Assembly (NCBI GenBank): GCA_032622095.1
Contig: CP136069.1
Location: 171,856,394-171,920,393, forward strand
Direction of reading: 5' to 3'
Source of the DNA: Siphonodentalium dalli
Lineage: Eukaryota; Mollusca; Scaphopoda; Gadilida; Siphonodentaliidae
DNA: 64,000 bases
Shown here piece after piece: positions 52,401-58,323 of the stretch; the first letter of the stretch is position 1, and each line of letters begins with the position of its first letter. A program made the position numbers and the translations under genes. The notes under the pieces are model-generated. The model ran no database searches and was not told the origin of the DNA. It was given only the letters and a program-made list of their open reading frames with translations.

Positions 52401-55400
52401 AATATCCAACTCAAACTTTCAGGTATTGCTATTGGTAATTTTATAGATATTTAAAAAACATTGTTAATGGTTTGTTTGGGTTCACATACAGCCTGTGAAG
52501 TGAGTGTCGCACCAAAAGCATGGCCATTGTCAGTTTTGAGATCTTTTCGTCGCATACATCTACAAATTGGTGTCTGATCATTCGGATTGGATTTTATATT
52601 ATATATATAAGTTTCAACATCGCGAATCAAATGTGACACATTTTCCGTTTGCACATTATACAATAAAATATGTTTTTCATTTTACTCGGGCGTTCACCAT
52701 GTCCATGTATATAGGGCCGTGGCGATGGGGGTGTCTCATCCCAACTTTAATCAAAATATTCAAAAGCTGGAAATTTCATACCTGACACGGCAATAGTTGG
52801 ACATTTGACATCAGCAATATGATGAAATTGTTCTCGTAGTTTTATTTTCAACAATTTGTTATTGGTGATTTCTTTAGGCAACATTTGCTTATTTTTTGAC
52901 CAAATTGTTGGACTGAAATGACCATCAGTTGGAAATGATCCAACCTTATTAGAGGTGCGTCAAGTTTGGAAAATGTCCAACAATTGGAAATCTTAAGGCT
53001 GGATGCTAGGATTTTGCACTTTTCAGGGTTCAGATTAAAAAAAATTCTCACACCTGGCCATAACCACGGTCGGTCGATAATTTCCAAAGATGAACAGTCC
53101 CACACCTCCAAATCAGGCCCTCTAGACACGTCCCTGTGTAAATATGTCCACGGCACACTCAGATTTAGATTATTGAACTAATTGTCCATTAAGTTTGAAT
53201 CCACAGAAATGTGCCATCCCATTTCTTCCATATATATATATGGACATACATGTACATGAATTAATTCCCTCGAATGCGCAACAAATGTACCATGCACATG
53301 CAGAGTACGTGTACCATCATCGGTTAGTATTTATAATAATAGCTTATAACCAAGGTGCGTGACCACCGACCTGACAGCTGATCAGAGACAATCAAACTGG
53401 CACACTGACCAATATATACACAGGTGAAAAGCGGGCTGGTCTATCAGCGATTGCACAATAATATTGTTCGAGTTAATTGTTGAAAGGAATTCACCCATGA
53501 CGGCATGACCCCAGATAAACATCTAACTTAACCGCAGAGCGAATTAGAATCCATACGACAATCAGGTGCTTGTACTAAATCATTTTATCCAAAAGTTGAA
53601 AACCGTATAGCTGAGTATCCGGATAGCCGTAATTCTTATCCGGCGAGCGATCTTCGCCGGGTAATGTATAAACACCCCCTCAGTTTGCTTTTTTAGGGTT
53701 TGAATAATAACTTTAGTAAGTCTGAACTGAACGGAATGAAATTTGGTATGGGAGTTTACTAGCCCATTATACAGGTCAAGTTTGAATTTGGGTTCCGCCC
53801 AATCATGTTTATTTATTAAACTAACTTAGGCTCAATTTACAAATCCTTCTCTTAAATGGAGAATGCAATAACTATCATTTCAAAGCTTTCAGCCACTGGC
53901 CATTCTAAGCAATTATGTAATTCCAGAACACAGATATTAGACCAGACTTTGTTAATCAAACACATATATCCGAAAAGGGGATTCGCTAGTCTACTATTGT
54001 TCTGTTGATGTATATTACGAAGTATACATAATGTAATCATTGGGAAACTATATACTTGGGAAATTATATACTTGCTGAACAACAGCGTTCAAAAGCCCAG
54101 AAAAAGAGCTTTATTAATTTACCTATTTACATGACATCCCTGGATTCTAGATGGAAGGATAATTTTCATTCCACCATCTGTTAAGTATTAACTTATTTTG
54201 CTCAAATAAACGTAAATGAATTGCCTAGTAAGGCCAAATAAATAAAATTTCTGTGTTCTCAGGCACCACCCTCGCCACTCAGGCACCTACCTCATCACTC
54301 AGGCACCTCCCTCACCACTCAGGCACCTCCCTCATCACTCAGGCACCTCCCTCACACTCAGGCACCTCCCTCGTCACTCAGGCACCTCCGTCATCACTCA
54401 GGCACCTGCCTCATCACTCAGGCACCTCCCTCATCACTCAGGCACCTCCCTCATCACTCAGGCACCTCCCTCATCACTCAGGCACCTCCGTCATCACTCA
54501 GGCACCTCCCTCGTCACATAGGCACCTCCCTCGTCACTCAGGGACCTCCCTCATCTCTCATATGTTCTGTCAAAAAAAGCCTCGTCAATTTTTTTTCCAA
54601 ATATTTTCTGTTAGAAATATTGGATTTGAACAATGAAAATGATTTTTTTTTTTAATAAGTTCTCCAGATTTTAAGAAAAGAACAAAAATAAATTGTCTCC
54701 CTCCCTCATCTCGAAATTCTCAGAATTGAGATCTAATTGCCTGAGAACACAGATATTTTACTTTAATGGCCTAACAGCTATTAAAATATAAATACTACAT
54801 ACATGTAGATGTGCCATGATGCCAGCAACTAAATCTAGACAGTTTAAATAAATATTTTCTGTTAGGTTTACAACACTGATTTGCAGCAACTATAGGTTAA
54901 AATCTAGTCATAGAAAGGCTATGAAGTAGTCATGGGCAGCTGTTTATTAACCTGAACATCCCTACAAATGAATGAACATGGTGTTTATCATCGTTTTCTA
55001 GTTTTAATTCTCTGGAACAAGACGTGACCAAAAATCACTTTACACTTTCATGATGGGAGCTACACTGGTGCAGCATTAAAGATCCTCTGCCAGTGCTTTC
55101 TCTTTAACCCTTTACCCAACAGAAGGGCCCTGTGCCAATGCATTCTCTTATATATGCGAGTCGACCATAGGTCGCCTCGCATATATAAGAGAATGCATTG
55201 GCTTAACACATTAAAAATTAAAAAATTGTTAAAGAATGTAAGAAAAAATGGTAAAAAGTGTTAAAAAAAGATTTTTTTTAGGCCAATGCATTCTCTTATA
55301 TATGCGAGGCGACCTATGGTCGACTCGCATATATAAGAGAATGCATTGGCACAGGGTATAACTGTAACTATCACAATGTGGTCAAGGAGCCGGTTCCAAT

Positions 55401-57585
55401 GATATCCATATTTGTATGGTTCTATTGAGACAGACTGAAGATATTTTAGGCTGTTGAATCTTTATTTGGCCGGTTTTGGCCGGTTTGTTGGGTAAAGGGT
55501 TAAGGTGAGTCTTCCATAGGGAGACTCGCATATATAAGAGAATGCACTAGCTTACAATGTCAAGGTAAATATTGTTAGGCCAACGCATTCTCTTATATAT
55601 GCGATGCTCCCTATGGGTGACTCACATATATTAGAGAATGCATTGGCACAGGGTTTTCGTAAAAATTCAGGAAGCTCCAGTCATGGAAGGGTTAAAGGAC
55701 TAAAGCAGACTCAACCATCATTATTTGACCTCCAATTAAACTGACATCGTCACGATGACAAGGCATAACGACCGAAATGTTGAAAAACTCCCAACAAACC
55801 CAACCAACAGACTGAGGCCCCCACTGCATTATGTCATCATATTTGTCTTCCAATTAACCCTTTCTATAATAAATGGATTCTCCCATTCAATTAAAAAAGT
55901 ATTCATTGGAATGGTCTATTATTCATTTGGAGGGTTATAATAGATAATTAAAGTTGGTGACAGACAGAAAAACAACGGCCGATTGTGGCCCATCGGATGA
56001 CAATCGGTAGTCGGGTTTCAACATCGGCATTTCCGATTGTCTAAATAATAATCAGGTGCTTGTTTTTCTTCAATAAACTGTGTTAAATATAACGATGTTT
56101 TGTTGAATAACTGACCAGTAAACATGAGGAAAGTGTAACCAAATGCAAATTTGATGATATACGTGTATACAGCCAGGTCCTGCCTAACACAGGTATAAAC
56201 CCCCGAAAGTACATGTCACCTGATACATAATTACGCAGTTGACTGCATTCACCACGCTTCAGTTATTATAAATTGAAATAATTATGTAAAATAGCCCGAC
56301 GAGATCCATTTTATAGTGTAGTGTGTTTACAACATCCCCATTGTTCACCAATTAACAACTACCATTCAACTGATTCAAACTGATCCAAACTGATATCAGG
56401 TCAGCGAGTGACCTCAATGACCTCTTATCTATAAGCCGACATCGAAACAAATATTGCGTCATGCATGCACGCCCTCTGTTTCCGTGGTATTGTCTCTATA
56501 GTTGAGTTCAGGATAATGTGGTATAACATCAAAATCCCTTCCTCAGACGGAGGTCTCATGTTGAATTCTTGTATTTTATTAATAGGATAGGGATAAATAC
56601 ACTGGTAACAATTATTAATATTTTAATTTGTTTTAGTTTTTATTTGTAACTAAACATTTCGTTCCTCATTTCGTTCCTGTTTTGATGTGAACGGTCATGC
56701 ACTCTTCTGAGTTGTCATCGCGGCGAATGCCAAAACTCACCTGTGCCTGTGATTGTAGCCAGAATTCAGACCCCCTATTGACTTACAGTTGTATAAGGCG
56801 CATGCACATTTTGATGGGAAATACTGGGTCAACAAGTAGCGACTTATATACAGAAATCTACGGTAAATTGAGCATAATATAACATGTGTATTGGTTGTCA
56901 GCACGCAGGAATTCGTTCACAAGTCCACCCATACCTATACATTTTATACTTACCCAAACGTATACTACTATACTTATGTATACTGGTATATTAATGATGT
57001 TGTTGCTTCCAATTCGTAGTAGTATATAACACATATAACATATTTTGGTATAATTATTACAATAATTGGAATCGGCACCTGAATCGGCCGATTGTGATCT
57101 CAAATAATCGGCAATTGGCGCAAGGCTCTATTTGACAATCGGCTCATCACTAATTGGTGGGAAATGCTCAGATAATAAGTTCAACAAACGAACAACCTAT
57201 GGTCATTTGTTGAACTTATTATCTGATCATTTCCAATGGGAACTACTTGTCAATGAGTATTTAGTATCGAAATAGTATAAATACATCATCATGGCGATAA
57301 AGCGTAATGACCGAAATCATGAAAAACTCCAACAAACCCAACCAACAGACTGAGTGTTGTTGGAATAGATCATGGTTACAGAAATTGACAGTGTCACAGC
57401 TCCAGATATGTATGTACTCTTTTAGGCATATCCCATAGCAGCACACTGTTTATGTAAAGTTTAACTGCAGTGTTATTGACACTTTGATTTTTTTTTTTTT
57501 AGGTTTGCCAGTGGATCATGAATTTACAACTCTTGATGAGCATGGTGGAGGATTCCATCCAAGAATACCTGCCTATTTACTATAG
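23301..57585 (+). CDS. NT5DC1: NT5DC1 homologue (HAD-type 5'-nucleotidase domain protein), 12 exons
   Basis: Joining 12 exons (23301-23402, 26916-27007, 28430-28501, 33589-33701, 39997-40079, 41193-41277, 43078-43252, 46138-46226, 47524-47657, 48619-48840, 51719-51893, 57503-57585) gives 1425 nt, 474 codons plus stop, in one frame with GT-AG borders throughout. Human NT5DC1 is about 455 residues. HAD motif I is GFDVDHT (Asp19, Asp21: nucleophile and acid/base). Motif II is the Ser in FIASNSHSD (225-230). Motif III Lys is in SKKPTFF (Lys257). Motif IV is IGDSLKSD (Asp321, Asp326). With these residues kept, a Mg-dependent phosphatase/nucleotidase fold is expected; the substrate is not established for this family. 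The introns total about 33 kb and are packed with MITEs and LINEs. I recognised the family from conserved segments recalled from vertebrate proteins. Exon borders are inferred from splice consensus and phase, not transcripts. Confidence 0.9.
23862..24085 (+). repeat. cgttgggccaacg minisatellite
   Basis: Palindromic unit 'acgttgggccaacgt', with a longer unit of about 90 bp repeated twice ('ggttgggccaacgtaatttt', 23900 and 24000). Reading frames through it give GPTLGQRW-type artefact proteins. Confidence 0.9.
24123..24579 (+). mobile_element. MITE family E, complete short copy
   Basis: TTAA-AGGTACTCAACCCG ... CGGGTTGAGTACCT-TTAA, 457 bp. It is inserted precisely into a TTAA inside the surrounding gcTTAAgc array. 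It defines the full-length short form of family E. Confidence 0.88.
24577..24810. repeat. TTAAGCGCAA palindromic minisatellite
   Basis: About 14 diverged units of 'gcgcttaagcgcaattaatt', alternating g/a variants. A second block of the same repeat lies at 25445-25535 within the same TIR element. Confidence 0.9.
24811..25444. other. Unique spacer inside the TIR element
   Basis: About 630 bp of low-information sequence between the two minisatellite blocks. Includes two short 'tatcgcgagtagtccca'-like repeats (about 25216 and 25262). No coding. Confidence 0.4.
25645..25890. repeat. 34-bp minisatellite (tgccgtatacggta)
   Basis: About seven units of 'cagtttggctagagtgccgt' + 'atacggtactctag', each centred on a GTATAC palindrome. 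One unit is shortened. Non-coding, in intron 1. Confidence 0.9.
25888..26345 (+). repeat. Interspersed repeat family T, copy 2
   Basis: Counterpart of 12450-12815 with shared ordered segments; longer because of an extra segment of about 70 bp near 25915-25975. Confidence 0.75.
26346..26915 (+). other. Intron 1 end, nothing recognised
   Basis: Unremarkable intronic sequence leading into the exon 2 acceptor. Confidence 0.5.
26916..27007 (+). CDS. NT5DC1: NT5DC1 exon 2
   Basis: Acceptor tattgcag, donor gtgagt, 92 nt, ends with a 2-nt overhang. Encodes LCYYSVANYLVTEKGYSREL.., matching the family's 'LVKEKGY' segment. A family A MITE starts 27 bp after the exon end. Confidence 0.88.
27034..27433 (-). 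mobile_element. piggyBac-like MITE, family A copy 3 (intron 2)
   Basis: TTAA-bounded 400-bp copy with both hairpins, in minus orientation, starting 27 bp downstream of exon 2. Confidence 0.9.
27450..27634 (+). mobile_element. MITE family B, truncated copy
   Basis: TTAACCCTTTAATGACGGGAG, one 'gcattctcttatatatgcga' hairpin, then truncation in the second. Family B shares the hairpin module of family A but has its own ends (ttaacccttt.atgac..ggagct). Confidence 0.7.
27850..28160 (+). repeat. Family S unit (aaatttggtatggatgttcac)
   Basis: Contains 'aaatttggtatggatgttca', 'tagaattattcatctttgt' and ends at 'tatgcactggacgacagtgc'. Related units lie at 28691-29325. Similar 'gcaccgggcaacagtccagc' ends occur near 29570 and 30100. 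Confidence 0.65.
28430..28501 (+). CDS. NT5DC1: NT5DC1 exon 3
   Basis: 72 nt between a T-rich acceptor (tttttccag) and the strong donor gtaagt. Encodes NKGLFIDACKGNILKLSNDG, corresponding to the family's 'KGLALDLEDGNFLKL' segment. The phase matches exon 2 (TT|T). Confidence 0.88.
28554..29404. mobile_element. MITE family C split by an insertion of family S units
   Basis: Left arm and turn 28554-28690, ending gaatggcaacaagc. The missing right-arm continuation catatttccgacta resumes at 29326 and ends GGGCATTACTG-TA (29404). Between them lie about 635 bp of tandem family S units. Confidence 0.7.
28691..29325 (+). repeat. Family S tandem units (about 150 bp)
   Basis: Three to four diverged units each carrying 'tggtatggatgttcac' and 'agagttattcatcttcgtt' (starts near 28795, 28936 and 29236). 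Unit spacing is about 140-150 bp. Confidence 0.7.
29507..30122 (+). repeat. Pair of near-identical direct repeats of about 85 bp
   Basis: 'aaggatccgttgatgtgata' through 'gggcaacagtccagctcttg' occurs at about 29507-29590 and 30035-30121. The 440-bp interval holds a family D half (29603-29660) and a 22-bp tandem doublet (29724-29768). It could be a partial duplication or paired element ends. Confidence 0.75.
30123..30557 (+). other. Intron 3, nothing recognised
   Basis: No repeat or exon recognised. Confidence 0.4.
31395..31420. repeat. (GA)n microsatellite
   Basis: About ten GA units; a G/C-run microsatellite also lies at 31276-31286. Confidence 0.9.
31561..31672. mobile_element. MITE family D copy
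   Basis: Palindromic short MITE: gcagaatgaggtccccagag..., with the complementary end 'ctcattctgc'. Other copies lie at 31858-31963, 43297-43389, 44340-44452, 44500-44712 and 58230-58323. Confidence 0.7.
31858..31963. mobile_element. MITE family D copy
   Basis: cagaatgaggtccccag...gtggacctcattctgc with a 'gatgctagcccgc' centre. No coding. Confidence 0.75.
33589..33701 (+). CDS. NT5DC1: NT5DC1 exon 4
   Basis: Acceptor atatttcag, 113 nt, encodes GSHGTRMMRKEELQNVYGDD.. (family 'ASHGTKMM'). The donor gttt is weak but is set by phase: A|AG rebuilds Lys127 with exon 5. A Helitron-like element starts 85 bp downstream. Confidence 0.83.
33786..36140 (+). mobile_element. Helitron-like element with tandem core (intron 4)
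   Basis: The 3' end reads ACCTGGGCAACGCCGGGT, a short hairpin, then AACCCTGCTAG followed by T, as in Helitrons (hairpin plus CTRR, insertion next to T). The 5' end starts TC after an A and has (GTCT)n after 'gcgaat'. The body (about 33910-35480) has roughly ten diverged units of about 130-160 bp carrying 'gccgatt.ccaccaaactta'. A second head-like (GTCT) block occurs near 35125. No Rep/helicase ORF, so non-autonomous. Confidence 0.55.
36507..37549. mobile_element. Non-autonomous hAT element with 8-bp TSD
   Basis: Termini CAGAGGCGGACTGG (36507) and CCAGTCCGCCTCTG (to 37549), flanked by perfect 8-bp duplications CACAAATT (36499-36506 and 37550-37557). CAGRG ends with 8-bp TSDs are diagnostic of hAT. 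An additional internal TIR-like end at 37238-37250 and a repeated 'aacaacacatgtggcggccc' segment (about 37180 and 37300) suggest internal duplication. No transposase. Several poly-C/G runs. Confidence 0.88.
37381..37430 (+). repeat. 50-nt poly-C tract
   Basis: 49 C residues with a single T at 37389, within the hAT element. ORFs giving poly-Pro or poly-Gly here are artefacts. Confidence 0.95.
37974..38090 (+). repeat. Family II repeat copy
   Basis: Starts TTAACCCTTTCTTTACGGAATGG and contains 'gttataaaagtatacat'. Matching module sequence resumes at 39105-39185 beyond the 164-bp array, so the array may have inserted into it. Confidence 0.55.
38107..39085 (+). repeat. 164-bp tandem array (family Q)
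   Basis: The landmark 'cacgggctacagg' (or a near variant) occurs at 38341, 38505, 38669 and 38833, exactly 164 bp apart, after a more diverged first unit. Each unit carries paired 'atggccgcca' and 'gccatcttgga' words. A head hairpin at 38107-38135 ('agctcaactt..aagtttgagct') and a tail 'aagttgagct' (about 39067) may be its termini. Confidence 0.85.
39208..39468. mobile_element. MITE family B copy (intron 4)
   Basis: TTAA-bounded, 261 bp, termini TTAACCTTTTCATGACTGG / CATCATGAAATGGTTAA. Two hairpins of the 'gcattctcttatatatgcga' type separated by 'tttaccttgaccttgta'. Confidence 0.85.
39484..39936 (+). mobile_element. MITE family E copy (intron 4)
   Basis: TTAAAGGTACTCAATCCG at the left and 'gattatgcaacTTTAA' at the right. 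Full-length with a variant right end. Confidence 0.75.
39997..40079 (+). CDS. NT5DC1: NT5DC1 exon 5
   Basis: Acceptor tttcag, donor gtattc, 83 nt. Encodes YVRFVDTYFDIPLVPVFARL, corresponding to the family 'NYFDLPGALLCAR' segment. Ends in phase 0 at KK. Confidence 0.87.
40195..40288 (-). mobile_element. MITE family C, single arm (intron 5)
   Basis: gaatggcaacaagccatatt through gggcattact. The other arm is absent. Confidence 0.75.
40289..41192 (+). other. Intron 5, mostly unrecognised
   Basis: Contains a copy of the CRE/TATA element end (about 40424-40500) and three short 'ttggccaaat' repeats (40970-41030). No exon supported. Confidence 0.4.
41193..41277 (+). CDS. NT5DC1: NT5DC1 exon 6
   Basis: Acceptor cctttcag, donor gtacga, 85 nt, phase 0 in and 1 out. 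Encodes DNQNADLYKLLLDASDGMNH.., the less conserved cap region. A repeat (family BB) begins 12 bp past the donor. Confidence 0.82.
41289..41630 (+). repeat. Family BB repeat, copy 1
   Basis: The sequence from 'gttaaagtgatgtgaaacac' to 'gcatagtgcctgagtactaa' recurs inverted at 63262-63610. It begins 12 bp after the exon 6 donor. Class unknown. Confidence 0.75.
41797..42196 (+). mobile_element. piggyBac-like MITE, family A copy 4 (intron 6)
   Basis: 400 bp with intact TTAA, TIRs and twin hairpins. In sense orientation, so its internal AATAAA (in 'ccaaataaagcttc') is on the transcribed strand of the gene. Confidence 0.9.
42197..43077 (+). other. Intron 6 remainder, nothing recognised
   Basis: AT-rich and non-coding. 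Confidence 0.5.
43078..43252 (+). CDS. NT5DC1: NT5DC1 exon 7 (HAD motif II)
   Basis: Acceptor catacag, donor gtgagt, 175 nt. Encodes the cap end (NMKNWFKELRKRGKKL) and motif II LFIASNSHSDF. Leaves a 2-nt overhang (GG) shared by exon 8 and the candidate cassette exon. Confidence 0.88.
43297..43389. mobile_element. MITE family D copy (intron 7)
   Basis: cagaatgaggtccccagagg...cctcattctgc, 44 bp after exon 7. Confidence 0.75.
43606..43822. mobile_element. MITE family C, full palindrome (intron 7)
   Basis: TA-CAGTAATGCCCTAATTAATC ... GGGCATTACTG-TA with the centre at 'gctctccccaagagc'. Lies 80 bp before the cassette-exon candidate. Confidence 0.88.
43904..43951 (+). CDS. Candidate 48-nt cassette exon in NT5DC1 intron 7
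   Basis: Bounded by ctaactcttcatttcag and cc|gtaagt. Exactly 16 codons, stop-free, and phase-matched to exons 7 and 8. If included it would insert GTLKRKARELYNLPFCP-like sequence between 'TTTLG' and 'EDWRSYFD' (the flanking Gly/Pro codons are split). Without it, exons 7-8 align to vertebrate NT5DC1 with no gap, so the default transcript probably skips it. Confidence 0.4.
44340..44712. mobile_element. MITE family D cluster (one single, one double copy)
   Basis: A diverged copy at 44340-44452, then two palindromes back to back (44500-44712) sharing 'ggtgaatttagtgatgcta' and 'ggggacctcattctgc'. This is amplification in place or repeated targeting. Confidence 0.75.
45242..45511. mobile_element. 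MITE family B copy (intron 7)
   Basis: TTAACACTTCCATGACTGG ... TCATGAAAGGGTTAA, 270 bp, with two degenerate hairpins. Confidence 0.85.
46138..46226 (+). CDS. NT5DC1: NT5DC1 exon 8 (motif III Lys)
   Basis: Acceptor tatttcag, donor gtatgt, 89 nt. Encodes EDWRSYFDFCVMFSKKPTFF, corresponding to the family 'LFDIVITNALKPGFF'. Lys257 is the likely motif III residue. A family B MITE begins 17 bp beyond the exon. Confidence 0.88.
46243..46676. mobile_element. MITE family B copy with expanded spacer (intron 8)
   Basis: TTAACCTTTTCATGACGGG ... GTCATGGAAGTGTTAA. The interval between half-hairpins is replaced by a T-rich tandem array ('tttatcattttttcttacat') from about 46360 to 46590. It starts 17 bp after exon 8. 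Confidence 0.8.
46677..47523 (+). other. Intron 8 remainder, nothing recognised
   Basis: No repeat or exon recognised. Confidence 0.45.
47524..47657 (+). CDS. NT5DC1: NT5DC1 exon 9
   Basis: Acceptor gttaacag, 134 nt, ends ..RRMTGKPEPK in phase 0 before gtgaca. The conserved 'KMTGKPEPK' segment anchors the family call. The donor region is tandemly duplicated (see findings). Confidence 0.9.
47644..47705 (+). repeat. Tandem duplication of the exon 9 splice donor
   Basis: A 30-bp segment starting 'agcccgaacctaaggtgaca' at 47644 is repeated exactly at 47676 (period 32). Both copies contain AAG|gtgaca. Confidence 0.95.
47840..48008. mobile_element. MITE family C, shortened palindrome (intron 9)
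   Basis: TA-CAGTAATGGCCTAGGTAATC ... GGGCATTACTG-TA. The left arm is shortened after 'gggtaacttttca'. Confidence 0.85.
48400..48600 (-). repeat. Family II repeat copy (intron 9)
   Basis: Minus-strand match to the 'cagataataagttcaa' and 'aatgggagagttcatt' modules. Confidence 0.45.
48619..48840 (+). CDS. NT5DC1: NT5DC1 exon 10 (HAD motif IV)
   Basis: Acceptor ctttttag, 222 nt. Begins VLYIGDSLKSDCFPSKRFNN and continues NWSTILILEEL, closely like the family 'VVYFGDSMHSD..NWETVLILEEL'. A hydrophilic, poorly conserved linker follows. The donor gtcagt is set by phase 0 into exon 11. The stronger-looking gtaaga at 48939 gives an immediate stop with exon 11. Confidence 0.85.
49228..49985 (+). mobile_element. 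Family R element (intron 10)
   Basis: Head 'gcaacgaagttaggggggg' followed by a (CCGT) run and three diverged units of 168-170 bp ('gtccgagcttttattcctac' at 49471, 49639 and, altered, 49809). The end is 'ggggtatccttagtcccatt'. The reverse copy is at 1231-1720. Confidence 0.7.
49990..50901 (+). mobile_element. L2/CR1-type LINE 3' fragment (intron 10)
   Basis: ORF 50006-50794 (262 codons) is the C-terminal part of a LINE ORF2: WMLANKLKLNSDKTEVMW, SRLDYCNSLLAGIP, LQELHWLPVTDRIIYKLV, and AWNPLPLNIKESPSLDDFKK near the end. The RT core is missing. The 3' UTR ends with a hairpin (agcgctta...taagcgct, 50839-50873) and (ATT)n to 50901, the usual L2/CR1-style tail. Inserted in sense orientation. The frame is intact, so it is fairly young. 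Confidence 0.88.
50930..51310 (+). repeat. Tandem units of about 158 bp (family JJ)
   Basis: 'gcaattttatgtctgttagc' at 50988 and 51146; 'ttcattcatatttggtata' / 'ttcattcataatatgctgta' follow. Related to the element split at 52061/53690. Confidence 0.7.
51719..51893 (+). CDS. NT5DC1: NT5DC1 exon 11
   Basis: Acceptor tttatcag, donor gtatgt, 175 nt. Encodes ..LLSDLWGPYLHDPLAANTV.. and ..DIVIPTLEYLS, corresponding to the family's C-terminal 'KWGSFFID..' and 'AIPSIEAIAELP' segments. Confidence 0.87.
52061..53820 (+). repeat. Family JJ element interrupted by a TIR element
   Basis: Starts 'atatgcccactttaaaaagc' with a (GTCT) run (52061-52128) and resumes at about 53684 with 'ggtatgggagtttactagcc..tcaagtttgaatttgg'. 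The resumed part matches 40133-40190. Confidence 0.55.
52128..53683. mobile_element. TIR element of about 1.55 kb (cagg..gtttatacat)
   Basis: Left CTGTCAGGTGACGTTTATACAT..CCGGTGAAG and right CTTCGCCGGGTAATGTATAAAC..CTCAG are imperfect inverted repeats. The interior is non-coding and includes a 'gacacgtccctgt' sub-end near 53130. TSD not resolved. Confidence 0.5.
53684..54225 (+). other. Intron 11 segment, non-coding
   Basis: Tail of family JJ, then unrecognised AT-rich sequence. Confidence 0.4.
54226..54774. mobile_element. TIR element with 20-bp minisatellite core (intron 11)
   Basis: Ends 'aggccaaataaataaaattt' + ctgtgttctcaggca (54231-54265) and tgcctgagaacacag + 'atattttactttaatggcct' (54738-54772) are inverted. 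Between them lie about 14 units of ggcacctccctcatcactca (20 bp). No coding; the 127-codon ORF through the array is periodic. Confidence 0.8.
55039..55695. mobile_element. MITE family B interrupted by family A copy 5
   Basis: Left part 55039-55103 (tacactttcatgatgggagc..), right part 55504-55695 ending GTCATGGAAGGGTTAA. The interruption falls within the first hairpin's ctcTTaa. Confidence 0.8.
55104..55503 (-). mobile_element. piggyBac-like MITE, family A copy 5 (intron 11)
   Basis: TTAA-bounded 400-bp copy, nearly identical to copies 3 and 7. Confidence 0.9.
55945..57150. mobile_element. Possible hAT-like element (ccgattgt ends) splitting a family II repeat
   Basis: Left 'acggccgattgtgg' and right 'gacaatcggctcatcactaa' regions both carry CCGATTGT words in inverted arrangement. 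Family II sequence lies on both outer sides (55855-55944 and 57151-57240). Ends are not precise and no ORF was found. Confidence 0.35.
57503..57585 (+). CDS. NT5DC1: NT5DC1 exon 12 and stop
   Basis: Acceptor with a long T run (tttttttttttag), 83 nt including TAG at 57583-57585. Encodes GLPVDHEFTTLDEHGGGFHP.., matching the family 'LPLDYKFTRF' C-terminus. Only 16 bp separate the stop from a MITE insertion. Confidence 0.87.
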
Positions 57586-57629
57586 TTACAGGGAGATGGT
57601 TTACAGTAATGCCCTAAGTAATCGACTCC

Positions 57630-58019
57630 TTAACCCTTTACCCAACAAACCGGCCACAACCGGCCAAATAAAGCTTCAACAGCCTAAAATATCTTCGGTC
57701 TGTCTCAATAGAACCATACACATATGGATATCATTGGAACCGGCTCCTTGACCACATTGTGATAGTTACAGTTATGCCCTGTGCCAATGCATTCTCTTAT
57801 ATATGCGAGTCGACCATAGGTCGCCTCGCATATATAAGAGAATGCATTGGCCTAAAAAAAATCTTTTTTTACCATTTTTTCTTACATTCTTTAACAATTT
57901 TATAATTTTTAATGTGTTAAGCCAATGCATTCTCTTATATATGCGAGGCGACCTATGGTCGACTCGCATATATAAGAGAATGCATTGGCACAGGGCCATT
58001 CTGTTGGGTAAAGGGTTAA
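57630..58019 (+). mobile_element. piggyBac-like MITE, family A copy 6 (nested, 3' UTR)
   Basis: TTAA on both sides, twin hairpins, sense orientation. Slightly shortened between the hairpins. Confidence 0.9.
57667..57672 (+). terminator. Candidate NT5DC1 poly(A) signal, supplied by a MITE
   Basis: AATAAA lies 82 nt after the TAG stop, within family A copy 6, followed 20-25 nt later by 'cttcggtctgtctc', a possible GU/U-rich element. No earlier AATAAA exists after the stop. The next one seen outside the MITE is at 58635. Confidence 0.4.
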
Positions 58020-58229
58020 ACACAGCAGAATTATGGGTAACTTTTCAGGATTTAGTCGGAAATATGGCTTGTTGCCATTCATCGGACAGCTCTCGGTGAA
58101 TGGCAACAAGCCATATTTCCGACTAAATCCTGAAAAGTTACCCATAATTCTGCTGTGTTTAAGGAGTCGATTACTTAGGGCATTACTGTATCTACTATGC
58201 AAGCACTGGATATAGTGTCTGGATACATT

Positions 58230-58323
58230 TGCAAAATGAGGTCCCCAGAGGGTGAATTTAGTAACGTTATTTCACACAGTGGGCTAGCATCACCAAGTTC
58301 CCCATCTGGGGACCTCATTCTGC
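58230..58323. mobile_element. MITE family D copy
   Basis: gcaaaatgaggtccccagag...ggggacctcattctgc, downstream of the gene. Confidence 0.7.

Larger units (their letters stand above)
57602..58190. mobile_element. MITE family C in the NT5DC1 3' UTR, split by family A copy 6
   Basis: TA-CAGTAATGCCCTAAGTAATC begins 16 bp after the stop codon. The arm is interrupted at 'gactcctTAA' by a family A element and resumes with acacagcagaattatggg at 58019. It ends GGGCATTACTG-TA (58190). Confidence 0.9.

Noticed and set aside
54253-54636. 127-codon ORF (TQAPPSSLRHLPHHSGTSLI repeats)
   Set aside because: A translation of the 20-bp minisatellite; the periodic peptide arises because three units equal 60 nt. 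No splice signals or homology.
57772-58023. ORFs with ALCQCILLYMR / RIYKRMHW peptides seen at many loci
   Set aside because: Read-through of the family A/B hairpin stems. The same peptides appear in both orientations wherever the MITE occurs.
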